Below, one piece after another: positions 52,349 to 63,679 of a stretch of 64,000 nucleotides of DNA; position 1 is the first letter of the stretch, and every line of letters begins with the position of its first letter. This stretch comes from Prosthecobacter sp. (GTDB lineage: Bacteria; Verrucomicrobiota; Verrucomicrobiia; Verrucomicrobiales; Verrucomicrobiaceae), in contig JABARQ010000037.1 of NCBI GenBank assembly GCA_019186985.1, positions 38,954 to 102,953 on the forward strand, in the 5' to 3' direction. A program made the position numbers and the translations under genes. The notes under the pieces are model-generated. The model did no database searches, had not been told where the DNA came from, and saw only the letters and a list, made by a program, of their open reading frames with translations.

Positions 52349-52810
52349 ATGGCCCTCTCCGACGACCTCCGAGACCTGTACCAGCAGGTCATCCTCGACC
52401 ACTCCCGCAGCCCCCGCAATCACGGCCGCCTCGAAGGCGAAGGCTGCCTTCATGTTCACGGTGACAATCCGACCTGCGGCGATGAGATCGATGTCTGGGT
52501 GAAGATTGGCCCCGAGGGCCAGGTCGAGGACATCAAGTTCGAAGGCCAGGGCTGCGCCATCAGCCAGGCCAGCGCCAGCATGATGACCGTCAAGATGAAG
52601 GGTGCCGACGCCGCCAGGCTGAGGACCCTGATGCAGGATTTTCGCGCCGTCGTCACCGGCGAGGGCCAGGTGCAGGACGAGGACGCCCTGGGCGAGCTCA
52701 CCCTGCTGGAGGGCGTGCAGAAGTTCCCTCAGCGCGTGAAGTGCGCCACCCTCGCCTGGCGCGCCGTCGAGCAGGCCCTGCAGCAATCCCAGTCCGGCGG
52801 CCATGCCTGA
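52349..52810 (+). CDS. sufU: SufU-type iron-sulfur cluster assembly protein
   Basis: This encodes 153 residues. Three zinc/cluster cysteines are present: N-P-T-C-G-D near 43, G-C-A-I-S near 68 and R-V-K-C-A-T near 130, with the SufU-type insertion between the last two. It accepts sulfur from SufS. It begins 2 nt after sufS and overlaps the next gene by 8 nt, forming a three-gene operon. Confidence 0.92.
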   Translation: MALSDDLRDLYQQVILDHSRSPRNHGRLEGEGCLHVHGDNPTCGDEIDVWVKIGPEGQVEDIKFEGQGCAISQASASMMTVKMKGADAARLRTLMQDFRAVVTGEGQVQDEDALGELTLLEGVQKFPQRVKCATLAWRAVEQALQQSQSGGHA

Positions 52811-53615
52811 GCTTCCCGAGGTCGAAACCACCCTGCGCGGCATCCCCCCCCACCTGGTGGGAAAGGTCGTGCGCGAGGTGATCGTCCGCGACAGCCGCCT
52901 GCGCTGGCCCGTGCCTGACAGCATTCACGAGCTTGAAGGTGCCCGCATCACCCGCGGCACCAGGCGAGGAAAGTATCTTTTGTTCGGCAGCCCCAGGGGC
53001 ACGCTGCTCGTGCATCTCGGCATGTCCGGCAGCCTGCGCATCTCCGATCCGTCGGCCCCCTGGAAAAAGCACGACCATGTGGCGCTGACCACGGCCCAGG
53101 GCCGGCAGGTCCGCCTGCATGACCCGCGCCGCTTTGGCGCAGCCCTGTGGATCGAGGGCGATCCGGCGCAGCATCCCCTGCTCCGCGAACTGGGTGTTGA
53201 ACCCCTGGACGAGGCCTTCACCCCTGAAGCTCTGAAGGCCGCCTGCAAAGGCCGCAGCGCGCCGGTCAAGGCCGTCATCATGGATTCGCACAACGTCGTC
53301 GGCGTCGGCAACATCTACGCCTGCGAGGCCCTCTTCATGGCCGGCATCCGGCCCGACAAGCCGGCGGGCAAGGTGCCACTGCCCCGTCTTGCAGCGCTGG
53401 TGGCGGCGATCAAGGAGGTGCTGGCCGCCAGCATCGAACTCGGCGGCACCACCCTGCGGGACTTCGTCAATGAAAAGGGCGAGCCCGGCTACTTCCAGCA
53501 GACGCTGCGGGTCTATGACCGCGAAGGCGAGCCCTGCCGGAAATGCGGCACCAAGGTTCGAAGAATCGTGATGAGCAACCGCTCCACCTTCTTCTGCCCA
53601 AAGTGTCAGAAGTAG
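52803..53615 (+). CDS. mutM: Formamidopyrimidine-DNA glycosylase
   Basis: This encodes 270 residues. The N-terminal M-P-E-L-P-E-V-E-T gives the catalytic Pro2 and Glu3. The H2TH region and the C-terminal zinc finger (C-R-K-C ... C-P-K-C) are intact. It removes 8-oxoguanine and other oxidised bases. Translational overlap with sufU links oxidative-damage repair to Fe-S supply. Its 3' end overlaps the convergent peptidase gene by 10 bp. Confidence 0.94.
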   Translation: MPELPEVETTLRGIPPHLVGKVVREVIVRDSRLRWPVPDSIHELEGARITRGTRRGKYLLFGSPRGTLLVHLGMSGSLRISDPSAPWKKHDHVALTTAQGRQVRLHDPRRFGAALWIEGDPAQHPLLRELGVEPLDEAFTPEALKAACKGRSAPVKAVIMDSHNVVGVGNIYACEALFMAGIRPDKPAGKVPLPRLAALVAAIKEVLAASIELGGTTLRDFVNEKGEPGYFQQTLRVYDREGEPCRKCGTKVRRIVMSNRSTFFCPKCQK

Positions 53616-54817
53616 GCGCAGGCCCGGGCGAGAGCCATGGCGTTGACCAACGCCTTGGGCACGAAGCTGTCCGCCTCGACATACTCCGGCACCTTGGAGC
53701 CGTCGGCGCTGCGCTCCGAGCAGTGGGCGTTGCCGCCCGCAGGCCCCAGGGCGTCCAGCGTGGGGCCGAGCGAGCACAGGTAGTTCGCGTCACTCAGCCC
53801 GCCGCGGCGGCGCGCCAGCATGTCCATGCCAAGCCGGAGGCCACACTCCCGCCAGATTCCGTACAAGGCTTCGGTCTGCGCAGCTCCGGGCCAGGCGGCG
53901 GTCGCCCCCAGCCTCTCCACCTCGATCACCGCGCCGCCGGGCGTTGGTCCGGCCAGTTTTAGCAAAGCTTGTTCGGCTCGCTCCAGCACCTCCGGCTCAT
54001 AGGCGCGCATCTCCAGCTCGGCCATGGCTTCATGAGGCACGCGGTTGAGGACACCCCCGCCTTGAACGGTCGCCACGTTCACCGTCAGCTCCAGGGCAGG
54101 GTCCGTCAGCGCGGCCACCTTTGGCAGGATGCGTGACAGCTCCACCACCGCATTGATGCCCGAGGCATGGCCGCTGCCCGCATGGGCGCCGCGCCCCCGG
54201 CACACCAGGCGGTGCTCGGCCCTTCCCTTGCGCGCCGTGACGAGGTGCCAGCCTTCGTCATCATGAGGGCCGCCTTCAAACACCAGCACCACCCTCGCCC
54301 CGTCCGGACAGAGCCGCCTGGCCTGACGGGAAAAGTCATCACTGATCACCTCCTCGGCCGAGCTGGCGGCAACCATCCATGCCGTGGCTTCAAACAGCTC
54401 CGGCCAGCCGGATCTCAGCAGATGCAGCATCAGCCAGATCAGCGCCGTGCCCCCCTTGTTGTCCACCGTCCCGGGGCCGTAGATGCGCCCGCCCTCCTCC
54501 TGCCAGCGAAAGCCGTTCGCGATCTCCTCCCCGGGAGGAAACACCGTGTCGAGGTGTGTCACCAGCAGGACGGGTCGAAGGTTCGGCGTTCCGCGCCGAA
54601 GGAACAAATGGCTGCCATGAGCCGGGTCGGCGGGCCGAACAAACTCTGCTTCAAAACCAAGTTCGGCGAAGCATTCCGCCGTCAGTTCACCCACCCGCCG
54701 CACACCTTCGCCATGGGTCGTGAAGCTGTTGATCTCCACCATCCGGCGCAGCCAGCCGAGCATTTGCGGCAGCAGGGCCTCGGCCTGCTCACGAAGCATG
54801 TTGGGATCAGGTGTCAT
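53606..54817 (-). CDS. M20 family (CPG2-like) peptidase
   Basis: This encodes 403 residues from ATG 54817; the frame extends further but without family match. V-T-H-L-D-T-V-F near 90, G-P-G-T-V-D-N-K-G-G near 123 and A-E-E-V near 160 are the metal-site motifs of M20 metallopeptidases. The lack of a signal peptide suggests a cytoplasmic carboxypeptidase or deacylase. No neighbour indicates a substrate. Confidence 0.82.
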   Translation of the reverse strand: MTPDPNMLREQAEALLPQMLGWLRRMVEINSFTTHGEGVRRVGELTAECFAELGFEAEFVRPADPAHGSHLFLRRGTPNLRPVLLVTHLDTVFPPGEEIANGFRWQEEGGRIYGPGTVDNKGGTALIWLMLHLLRSGWPELFEATAWMVAASSAEEVISDDFSRQARRLCPDGARVVLVFEGGPHDDEGWHLVTARKGRAEHRLVCRGRGAHAGSGHASGINAVVELSRILPKVAALTDPALELTVNVATVQGGGVLNRVPHEAMAELEMRAYEPEVLERAEQALLKLAGPTPGGAVIEVERLGATAAWPGAAQTEALYGIWRECGLRLGMDMLARRRGGLSDANYLCSLGPTLDALGPAGGNAHCSERSADGSKVPEYVEADSFVPKALVNAMALARACAYF

Positions 54818-55053
54818 GCCGTCAGGGTGCCTGCAAAAACCCGGCGTCGCAATCCGCCATTCAGGACAGCCATGGATCCCAAAAAACACCTCGCCAAACC
54901 TCAACCCGAGAGCCGCAAACTGACAGCGCGAGAACCACCTTCCAACCCCGTTGGCAGCCTGCCCCCCTGGGCCTTCCCTGGTCATTGCCTCCCTGGTCCT
55001 TGGTCATTCCCCCCCACCCATCCTTCTCCCCTCGCGTTTCCAGACAAAGAAAA

Positions 55054-55081
55054 GGGCGCGAACCCGTGAAGGTTCGCGCCC
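55054..55081 (-). terminator. ilvC: Terminator of ilvC
   Basis: A perfect 11-bp GC-rich stem (55054-55064 with 55071-55081), followed on the minus strand by a TTTT run, lies 31 nt past the ilvC stop. Confidence 0.8.
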
Positions 55082-55112
55082 GGGAATCATGGCCGGATCA
55101 CTCCGGACAGGA

Positions 55113-56141
<1,029 letters not shown>

Positions 56142-56198
56142 GTGTTTTGGTTAGGGTCTGATTTGGGGCGCTGAGATTGGTTCATCCCCTCCCGGTGG

Positions 56199-57149
56199 TC
56201 AAGGGGGAGTTGCCTCGCCGCCCCGCCCGTGCCCGAGAACCAGCCACAGCCCTCCCGCCAGCCCCCAGAGCCCGATGGCCGCAAATCCCAGCAGCGAAGC
56301 CGCCAGCACGTCCACGGGATCACAGCCCGGGCGCGCCTCGAGGAGCTTGAGCAGCAGCCCCTCCCTCACCCCCAGCCCGCTGACCGAAACCGGCAGCGAG
56401 GCCACGAAATCCACCGCTGGCATCAGGCCAAGCATCAGGGGCAGGTCCACCGGCAGGGCCACGGCAAGGGCCGACGCCCAGAAGGCGCCAAACGCACAGG
56501 CCGTGCTCAGACAGGACAGGGCAAAGCCGCTGAACAGCCAGGGATGACGAAACGTGCCGGCAAACAGCGGTGACATCCAGCCGACCACCCGCCGCAGCCC
56601 GGGCAGCCTGGCAAACAGACGCTGGATCGGCGGCTCCATGATCACGCCCAGACCCAGCACGGTGAAGACAAAGGCCGGAACCAGCACCGGATCGATGATG
56701 GAAACCCACCCCGGCGGCAAAACACCACTCCGTGAAAACAGGGCATACAGCGCGATGCCGCCAAACAATCCTCCGACATGATCCAGCACCAGCGAGCCGA
56801 TGACTGCTCCGCGCTGACCCGGCAGCCGCCGTGACAGATGCAGCAGCCGGACACCGTCCGCTCCCAGGGGCCCGAGGAAGTAGAGATTGAAGAAGTCGGC
56901 AAACAGGGTCAGCCGCAGCAGTTCGCGAAACGGCACCCGCAGGTCATACACCCGCAGAAACCACCACCACCTGCCCGCCCAGCCCAGCAGGGAAAGACCA
57001 CCCAGCAGCAGCGACACGCCCAGCCACCTGATGTCCACCTTGCGCCAGTCAAACTTCACCACCTCCTCCCAGCGCAGCCGGTGCAGCACCCAGCCCAGCA
57101 GCAATGCCGCACAGGCGAGTCTGAGCAGATGAAAAAGACGGCGGGCCAT
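56199..57149 (-). CDS. UPF0104/lysylphosphatidylglycerol synthase TM-like protein
   Basis: This encodes 316 residues from ATG 57149. About eight membrane helices follow the pattern of the LPG_synthase_TM (UPF0104) family: R-W-W-W-F-L near 62, F-F-N-L-Y-F-L-G-P-L-G-A-D near 88 and the S-V-S-G-L-G-V-R-E-G motif near 260. Relatives are flippases or aminoacyl-lipid synthases; the substrate is unknown here. It is divergent from the symporter gene with 147 nt between. Confidence 0.82.
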   Translation of the reverse strand: MARRLFHLLRLACAALLLGWVLHRLRWEEVVKFDWRKVDIRWLGVSLLLGGLSLLGWAGRWWWFLRVYDLRVPFRELLRLTLFADFFNLYFLGPLGADGVRLLHLSRRLPGQRGAVIGSLVLDHVGGLFGGIALYALFSRSGVLPPGWVSIIDPVLVPAFVFTVLGLGVIMEPPIQRLFARLPGLRRVVGWMSPLFAGTFRHPWLFSGFALSCLSTACAFGAFWASALAVALPVDLPLMLGLMPAVDFVASLPVSVSGLGVREGLLLKLLEARPGCDPVDVLAASLLGFAAIGLWGLAGGLWLVLGHGRGGEATPP

Positions 57150-57296
57150 GCAGGGATTGAAAGCGTTCAGCGACGGCCTGTCCGTGATAGGAAGCGCCGG
57201 ACGGAACTGCAAGAAAGTTTGCCGCCAGTACGACTCGATTCTTGCCCTGACCGCCCTTTTCCAGGTGAAATCCCCCCTTCGTCCCCGCACCTCGGC

Positions 57297-58916
57297 ATGA
57301 CTCACTTTCACTGGCTTTATGACGGCTCCATCGTCGGCGTCTACCTGCTTGTCACGATGGCGGCGGGCATTGCCATGCGCCGTCATGTCGGCAGGCTGGA
57401 GGATTACCTGGTCGCCGGGCGCGAGATGGACCTGCACCTCGGCATCGCCTCCCTGGCCGCCACCGAGTTCGGCATCATCACCTGCATGTACACCGCCCAG
57501 GCCGGTTACACCCAGGGGTTCAGCGGCGCCATGCCCGGCATCTGCCAGGCCCTGGCCATGGCCCTGATCGGCCTGACCGGTTTTTGCATCAAGCCCCTGC
57601 GCCAGGCCGGCGCGATGACCCTGCCGGAGATGTTTGAGCATCGCTTCGGCAAAAAGGTCCGCACCCTCTCCGGTGTCGTGATCGTCATGGGCGGCCTGCT
57701 GAACATGGGCGTCTTCCTCCAGATCGGCGGCAAGTTCCTCTGCACCGTCGCGGGCTTCGACCTCTCCAACCTCACCCTCATCATGACGGCCCTGCTCCTG
57801 ATGGTCGTGGTTTACACCGTGCTCGGCGGCATGCTCAGCGTGCTGGTCACCGACTTCCTCCAGTTCGTCGTGATGAGCGCCGGCCTGCTCGTGGTCAGCG
57901 TTCTGCTTTTAAAAAACATCGGCTGGGACACGCTGGTCGACACCGTCCGGAAACATCATGGCGAGGGCGGATTCAATCCCCTGGCCGGCTCCGGACCTGG
58001 CTGGCCCTTCCTGCTCAACCAGTTCGTCGCCAACGCCGCCGCCGCACTGACCTGGCAGGCCGTCATCGTCCGCATCCTCTCCGCGCGTGACAGCACGACC
58101 AGCCAGCGCATCTACACCCGCACCAGCTTCTTCTTCGTCTGCCGCTTCCTGCTGCCGGGCATCTGGGGCATCGCCGCCCTGGCCACGCTCGGCTGGCACC
58201 CGCTGAAACAGCTCACCACCTCCGAGCGGGCCGCGATCCCGGAGGCCATCCAATGGAAAATCGCAGCCTCCACCGTCGGTGCGCCGCTTGCCGCCCTCAC
58301 GCCCGAGGAGACCGCCGGCCTCGCCTCCGAAACCCAGGCCAGGCTGGCCGATGCCTCCCTTCTGGCCATGCCGGAATTCCTGGGCGGCTTCCTGCCAGTC
58401 GGGCTGATGGGCCTGCTCATCGCCGCCATGCTGGCCGCCGACATGAGCACGAACTCCAGCTACATGCTCAGCTGGGGCAGCGTGATTTATCATGACATCC
58501 TCGCCCCGTTTCGAAAACGTCCCCACTCCGATGCGCGCGCCATCCTCTGGAACCGCTGCATCGTGGCCTTGATCGGCCTTTACCTGCTGGTCTTCGGCCT
58601 GTTTTACAAGATCGAAGGCAACGTCTGGTCCTACCTGCTGCTCACGGGCTCCATCTATCTTTCCAGCATGTCCGTGCTGCTCATCGCCTGCTGCTACTGG
58701 AAGAAGGCCAACGACTGGGGCGCCATCGGCGGCATCCTGCTCGGGGCAGCCGTTCCTGTGGCGCACCTGACGCTCGAAAAGCTGCCCTCCACCGCCGCCT
58801 GGGCCGCCAGCCTCGGCAAGGACGTCCCCGGCCTGGCCGCCTTCGCCACCGCCGCCCTGGGCATGATTCTCGGCTCTCTTCTCAAGCCTCGGATCAAGGC
58901 GGCAGCCAGCGCGTGA
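57297..58916 (+). CDS. Sodium:solute symporter (SSS family)
   Basis: This encodes 539 residues with about 13 membrane helices. The family signatures are A-G-R-E-M near 41 and the A-A-M-L-A-A-D-M-S-T-N motif near 380-390. A large loop lies between helices 7 and 8. It would import an organic solute with sodium. Nearby sugar-enzyme genes make a sugar a fair guess, but no residue shows this. The start ATG 57297 is chosen because the frame upstream overlaps the divergent gene. Confidence 0.88.
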   Translation: MTHFHWLYDGSIVGVYLLVTMAAGIAMRRHVGRLEDYLVAGREMDLHLGIASLAATEFGIITCMYTAQAGYTQGFSGAMPGICQALAMALIGLTGFCIKPLRQAGAMTLPEMFEHRFGKKVRTLSGVVIVMGGLLNMGVFLQIGGKFLCTVAGFDLSNLTLIMTALLLMVVVYTVLGGMLSVLVTDFLQFVVMSAGLLVVSVLLLKNIGWDTLVDTVRKHHGEGGFNPLAGSGPGWPFLLNQFVANAAAALTWQAVIVRILSARDSTTSQRIYTRTSFFFVCRFLLPGIWGIAALATLGWHPLKQLTTSERAAIPEAIQWKIAASTVGAPLAALTPEETAGLASETQARLADASLLAMPEFLGGFLPVGLMGLLIAAMLAADMSTNSSYMLSWGSVIYHDILAPFRKRPHSDARAILWNRCIVALIGLYLLVFGLFYKIEGNVWSYLLLTGSIYLSSMSVLLIACCYWKKANDWGAIGGILLGAAVPVAHLTLEKLPSTAAWAASLGKDVPGLAAFATAALGMILGSLLKPRIKAAASA

Positions 58917-59033
58917 TCTGACCGGCCGATTGCTTCCGCCAGACACGCAGGCCGCCCTGCAACTCTCGCAATCACAAGTCCCTCCAGCGAGATGCCATGC
59001 CCCCGCTGGAAGGATGATGCGCTGTAGGTCGGA

Positions 59034-60473
59034 TCAGCCAATCTCCGGCACTTCAAACCCGGCGCGATATTCACGGCGGAGAAGCGCCAGGGCCTCGGGC
59101 GTCGCCGTCGGTCCGACCAGGGTCTCCTTCTCCGAATCGATCTCCAGCAGGGAGCCGACCCGCAGTTCACCGGGCTTCAGCGTGATGTCGTTCGCCGCCA
59201 GATGCAGAGGCGTGTCGTCGATCACCTGCTGCCAGGGCTCGAAGTCCTTGAGCCGGGCCTTCGCCTGCTCGTAGTCGCCAGCCTTGCCAAGCTGCCAGGA
59301 CATGTTGCCCAGATGGCACCAGGCGCTGGAATAATGGATCTTCTCGATCTCGCCGTTCAGATCCTCCGGCTTCCGGCTGCGGATCGCTGCGATGAAGTTC
59401 GCCGCGTGCCTGGCGCCGCCGTCGCCCTTGAACTTCTGGATCACCTTGCCCGACAGATCGTGCACGGAGCCGCCGCCGCGTCCGCCTGCATAGTAGCCGT
59501 TTTCACATTCGATGACGAGGAAGGCGCTGGTGCGACGGCGGAGGTAGACATCGGACGCCTTCATGCCGGTCTTGCGCGGCAGGTTGTGGACGTCCATCAC
59601 CACCGGCACGTCACCGGTGTCGAAGTAAACAAAATGTGTGTTCGGCGTCTCGCCCGCGTCATTCCAGCCAAAGCGGCCGCCGCCCGCCAGCACACGCTTC
59701 GGCAGCGGAATCTTGTCGCGGAAGACGACGTTGCGCAGGTCGTCGAGGATGTGCGGCCCCCAGTTGCCCAGCTCGCCGTTGCCGGTGTTCCAGTTCCAGT
59801 GCCAGTCGTAGTGGAACTTCTCCCGCAGGATCGGGATGTCCTGCGCCGGCCCCAGCCAGAGGTTGTAGTCCACCGTCGTCGGCGGGGTGATCGGCGTGTC
59901 GCGCCGGCCGATGCTGGCACGCATGCCATAGTGGTTGCAGCGGACGTACTTGATCTTGCCCAGCGCACCCGAATCGAGATAGGCCTTCAGCTCCTGATGA
60001 AAGGGGTCGCTGCGCTGCTGCGTGCCGCCCTGGACGATGCGGTTGTGCTTGCGCGCCGCCTTCACGAGCTGACGCCCCTCCCAGATGTTGTGGGACACCG
60101 GCTTTTCCACATACACGTCCTTGCCCGCCTGGATGGCCCAGACCGACGCCAGCACATGCCAGTGGTTGCCGGTGGAAACCACCACGGCGTCGATGCCTGG
60201 GTCCTCCATGACCTTGCGCAGGTCCTGGGTCGTCCTGGCGTTGGGGAACTTCAGCTTCGCCCTGTCGAGGGCCGCCGTGTCGGCGTCGCAGAGGCAGGCG
60301 ATCTCCACGCCCGGCACCTTGGCCATGCGTCCGGCGTTGCCCATGCCCTGGCCTCCAAGTCCGATGCTGGCGATGCGGATGGTTTCATTCGCCCCCAGCA
60401 CGCGGGAGGCGGAAAGGGCGGTCGTGGCCAGGGCGGCGTCACGCAGGAAGGAGCGGCGGTTGAGGGCGGTCAT
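59034..60473 (-). CDS. TAT-exported Gfo/Idh/MocA family oxidoreductase
   Basis: This encodes 479 residues. The twin-arginine signal N-R-R-S-F-L-R is followed by a short hydrophobic stretch. The Rossmann motif I-G-L-G-G-Q-G-M-G and the E-K-P-V-S-H-N catalytic segment (near 122) are intact, with [10 protein letters not shown] later. It is longer than cytoplasmic members, as usual in this phylum. It probably acts on a sugar in the periplasm. Neighbours are a symporter (convergent) and transaldolase (divergent). Confidence 0.88.
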   Translation of the reverse strand: MTALNRRSFLRDAALATTALSASRVLGANETIRIASIGLGGQGMGNAGRMAKVPGVEIACLCDADTAALDRAKLKFPNARTTQDLRKVMEDPGIDAVVVSTGNHWHVLASVWAIQAGKDVYVEKPVSHNIWEGRQLVKAARKHNRIVQGGTQQRSDPFHQELKAYLDSGALGKIKYVRCNHYGMRASIGRRDTPITPPTTVDYNLWLGPAQDIPILREKFHYDWHWNWNTGNGELGNWGPHILDDLRNVVFRDKIPLPKRVLAGGGRFGWNDAGETPNTHFVYFDTGDVPVVMDVHNLPRKTGMKASDVYLRRRTSAFLVIECENGYYAGGRGGGSVHDLSGKVIQKFKGDGGARHAANFIAAIRSRKPEDLNGEIEKIHYSSAWCHLGNMSWQLGKAGDYEQAKARLKDFEPWQQVIDDTPLHLAANDITLKPGELRVGSLLEIDSEKETLVGPTATPEALALLRREYRAGFEVPEIG

Positions 60474-60653
60474 GATGAACAGTTGGTTGACGGGTTGGGA
60501 TCAACGGAGCAAGCCCGCGCCGCCTGTCATCCCATGAAAACCTTGTTTGGCGATCATCAGAAAATCTCATGCCCTCCGGGGGAGGGCCGGCCAGACTACC
60601 GCTTGCATCCCGGCGGCACGCCCTTAATCTCGCGGCCCCTGAAACCCAAGAAC

Positions 60654-61607
60654 ATGACCCAGCTCGACCAGCTCAAGCAATTCACCACCGTCGTGGCCGA
60701 CACCGGCGACTTCGAGGCCATGAAGGCCTACAAGCCCCAGGACGCCACCACCAACCCCTCCCTCATCCTCCAGGCCTCCCAGAAGGCGGAGTACAAGACC
60801 CTGGTCGACCAGGCCATCGCCGAGTACAAAAACAGCTCCCTCTCCGGAGCCGCGAAGGTCGAGGCCATCATGGACCGCATCCTGATCCTCTTCGGCCTGG
60901 AAATCCTCAAAATTGTCCCGGGACGCGTCTCCACGGAAGTGGACGCCCGCCTGTCCTTTGACACCCAGGGCAACGTTGACAAGGCCCGCCACCTGATCGG
61001 CATGTACGAAAAGGCCGGCATCCCGCGCGAACGTGTCCTGATCAAGATCGCCTCCACCTGGGAGGGCATCAAGGCCGCTGAAATCCTTCAGAAGGAAGGC
61101 ATCAACTGCAACCTCACCCTCCTCTTCAGCCTCGCCCAGGCCGTGGCCTGCGCCGAGGGCGGCATCAAGCTCATCTCCCCCTTCGTCGGCCGCATCCTTG
61201 ACTGGTTCAAGAAGAGCACCGGCAAGGACTACGGCGCCGCCGAAGATCCAGGCGTCCAGTCCGTGACCGCCATCTTCAACTACTACAAGCACTTCGGCTA
61301 CAAGACCGAGGTCATGGGCGCCAGCTTCCGCAACAAGGGCGAGATCACCGAACTCGCCGGCTGCGACCTGCTCACCATCTCCCCCGGCCTTCTCGCCGAA
61401 CTTCAGTCCAGTGAGGAACCCCTCGTGAAGAAGCTCGACGCCTCCGCCGCCCAGTCGATGAAGATCGAACGCATCGGCGGTGATGAGAAGACCTTCCGCT
61501 GGCTCTTCAATGAAGACGCCATGGCCACCGAAAAAACCGCCGAAGGCATCCGCAACTTCGGCAAGGACATCGTGAAGCTCGAGAAGCTGATCGAGGCCGG
61601 CCTGTAA
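60654..61607 (+). CDS. tal: Transaldolase
   Basis: This encodes 317 residues. D-A-T-T-N-P-S-L near 30 and the Schiff-base lysine K131 in V-L-I-K-I-A-S-T-W are those of TalB-type (class 1) transaldolases. It links the pentose phosphate pathway to glycolysis. The start at 60654 gives the family N-terminus; upstream frame is antisense to the oxidoreductase. A strong terminator follows. Confidence 0.95.
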   Translation: MTQLDQLKQFTTVVADTGDFEAMKAYKPQDATTNPSLILQASQKAEYKTLVDQAIAEYKNSSLSGAAKVEAIMDRILILFGLEILKIVPGRVSTEVDARLSFDTQGNVDKARHLIGMYEKAGIPRERVLIKIASTWEGIKAAEILQKEGINCNLTLLFSLAQAVACAEGGIKLISPFVGRILDWFKKSTGKDYGAAEDPGVQSVTAIFNYYKHFGYKTEVMGASFRNKGEITELAGCDLLTISPGLLAELQSSEEPLVKKLDASAAQSMKIERIGGDEKTFRWLFNEDAMATEKTAEGIRNFGKDIVKLEKLIEAGL

Positions 61608-61630
61608 TCTTCGGGTCATCAAGCACTCGC

Positions 61631-61663
61631 AGCCCGATCCCTTCACCAGGGATCGGGCTTTTT
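61631..61663 (+). terminator. tal: Terminator of tal
   Basis: A perfect 12-bp stem (61631-61642 with 61648-61659) with a 5-nt loop is followed by a T run at 61659-61663. Confidence 0.88.
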
Positions 61664-61762
61664 GCGGCCACAGCAAACCATTCTCACGGCACTCGGAAAG
61701 CACCTCCACCCCACCGGGGTCACAAACCAGTTCAGCATTCCGTTCTGATGCCGGATCCATCC

Positions 61763-61903
61763 AATTTTTCTGCCCCCAGTCTTTCTGCCCACACACCCGC
61801 ACCCGCCAAACCCACCGGACGGGAACACCCAGGTTCAGGGCCTGGAATGACGCCCCCAGGTTTGAGTTCTGAAGGGCAGAAAAATGAGGGGTAGAAAGAT
61901 TTT
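61763..61903. repeat. Inverted TTTTTCTGCC-type repeat pair
   Basis: The left part (61763-61790) holds TTTTTCTGCCCC and CTTTCTGCC. The right part (61874-61903) holds their complements GGGCAGAAAAA and GTAGAAAG. They face each other across about 85 bp. The gap 61664-62040 shows no gene apart from this pair, which resembles dispersed repeats seen in related genomes. Confidence 0.55.
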
Positions 61904-62040
61904 CCCAAGCCCCTGCTGCCAATGATCACGGTGCCTTGAAAGCTCATTCATCCCACCCGGGGAACGGGCGGCTTTCGTGCCATGTCCTGATGCTGCATTC
62001 GTAAGGCCCCGAATTGGCGCATTCGGTTTCCTTTCTGGAC

Positions 62041-62928
62041 ATGCAGCCGCTTCACGGTTTTGTGACGTTTTCGTTTCATCTCATGGAAGCTTTTCGCGAA
62101 CAAAGCCTGATGCTCTTCAGCGTGCCGCTGATCCTCCTCGCCATCCTGATCGAGGTGGCGGTGACCCATTTCCGCCACATCCGCGCCTACACCTGGCGGG
62201 AGACGCTGACCAACTTCTACCTCGCCTCCCTCAACGGCAGCCTCGACCTCCTGCTGCGTGCCACCGTCGTCCTTCCAGTGCTGGTCTTCTGCTGGCAGCA
62301 TCGCCTGATCTCCTGGGAAAAAGGCTGGGGCTACTGGCTCGCCCTGTTTGTCCTCGAAGACTTCGCCTATTACGCCCTGCACTTCGTCGACCACCACTGC
62401 CGCCTGTTCTGGGCCGTGCATGTGACCCATCATTCATCGCCCGAGTTCAACCTCACCACCGGCTTCCGTTCCTCCGTGTTTCAGCCGGTCTATCGCACCG
62501 CCTACTTCGCCCCCATCGCGTTGCTGGGATTTGAACCGCTCGACGTGTTGTTCATGTATGCCGCCACCCAGATCTACGGCAGCCTCATTCATACGGAAAG
62601 AATCCGCAGGCTCGGCTGGCTTGAGCATGTCCTCGTCACCCCTTCGCACCATCGCGTCCACCACGCCTCCAATCCGCGCTACCTCGACAAGAACATGGGC
62701 ATGTGCCTGATCCTCTGGGACAAGCTGTTCGGCACCTTCCAGGCCGAGGACGACTCCGACCCGCCCCGCTACGGCCTGACCAAGCCGCTTCCCGATCGCG
62801 GGCCCGTGAACATCGTCTTCCACGAATGGAAGGACATGCTCAGCGACTTCTGGAACAGCCCCCTGCCCCTCTGGAGACGGATCGGCCACCTCCTGCGCGG
62901 CCCCGGCTGGAAACCCGGCCCGCGCTGA
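62041..62928 (+). CDS. Sterol desaturase/fatty acid hydroxylase family protein
   Basis: This encodes 295 residues with four or five membrane helices. The di-iron histidine boxes are visible: H-F-V-D-H-H near 121, H-V-T-H-H near 134 and H-H-R-V-H-H near 207. The family hydroxylates lipids or alkyl chains. ATG 62041 is chosen; an in-frame TTG at 62014 would add nine residues. It is unlikely to act on true sterols unless the host makes them. Confidence 0.85.
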   Translation: MQPLHGFVTFSFHLMEAFREQSLMLFSVPLILLAILIEVAVTHFRHIRAYTWRETLTNFYLASLNGSLDLLLRATVVLPVLVFCWQHRLISWEKGWGYWLALFVLEDFAYYALHFVDHHCRLFWAVHVTHHSSPEFNLTTGFRSSVFQPVYRTAYFAPIALLGFEPLDVLFMYAATQIYGSLIHTERIRRLGWLEHVLVTPSHHRVHHASNPRYLDKNMGMCLILWDKLFGTFQAEDDSDPPRYGLTKPLPDRGPVNIVFHEWKDMLSDFWNSPLPLWRRIGHLLRGPGWKPGPR

Positions 62929-62966
62929 CCGCACCAGGCGAGCACCCCCGTCCCAGCCCCTGCCAT

Positions 62967-63015
62967 CAGCGAGCAGGCGAAGCAAAGTAGCCATCTCGCT
63001 CCGTCGAGATGAGCT
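62967..63015. repeat. Dispersed intergenic repeat, copy B
   Basis: It matches 47998-48052 in the words GCGAGCAGGCGAAGCAA and GATGAGCTG, with several substitutions between. It lies in the gene-free gap 62929-63205. Confidence 0.5.
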
Positions 63016-63205
63016 GGACGTCCGGCAGGATCAAACGTTCACAACCACCAGGCATCCATCATTCGGGCGCAAGCCCCCCGCGCGGTTGAACCGTTTGAAG
63101 ACAAGCAAGAGCCGATGTCACCTTGGCCGCCCCGCCTCCAGGTTCTGGCCGCGAGATTATCCTGACCTTGAATGAAAGGCGTCGTCTTGACTCTTGCTTG
63201 TTTCA

Positions 63206-63679
63206 TCATTCACCCCGCAGGATGTCATAAACCTTCGTGTAACGAGGCAAAATCGGCTCCTTCTCGCCGAGATCATAAACTTGACCTTTGACATTCCAGA
63301 CACGGTAAACTGGTGGAAACCGCGCAAATAGCATGGAGCAATCTCTGACATTCTGCTCCAGCATCGACCGTGTTTGCCGGGAAAGCTCTTCTGTGTCTAG
63401 AACGTGTTTTATGCGCGCCAGGTTCAACTGAAGGTTAGCCTCCATTGATTGAAACATAAGCGTCTCCCGATCCGCAGCTTTCATTGTTGAATATGGCGCA
63501 TAGGCAGCAAACACTTCGGCAGACAACAGCAAATGAACCCGCTCATGGCGATACCTGGGAAGTTCGCCATAGCTTGCTTTTTCTGAGTCAACCTTGGAGC
63601 AGCCTGTATTCAGAACCAGCACCTGCCAGACAAGGATTATCGCAACGACAGTTGTCAGGGCTTGGATCATTTTCGACAT
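63206..63679 (-). CDS. Lipoprotein of unknown function
   Basis: This encodes 157 residues. A signal segment ends with L-N-T-G-C at residues 23-27, a lipobox. The mature part is helical with many Arg and Leu residues and a beta-like C-terminus (V-Y-R-V-W-N-V-K-G). No family is recognised. Its base composition is less GC-rich than its neighbours, which may mean recent arrival. Confidence 0.6.
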   Translation of the reverse strand: MSKMIQALTTVVAIILVWQVLVLNTGCSKVDSEKASYGELPRYRHERVHLLLSAEVFAAYAPYSTMKAADRETLMFQSMEANLQLNLARIKHVLDTEELSRQTRSMLEQNVRDCSMLFARFPPVYRVWNVKGQVYDLGEKEPILPRYTKVYDILRGE

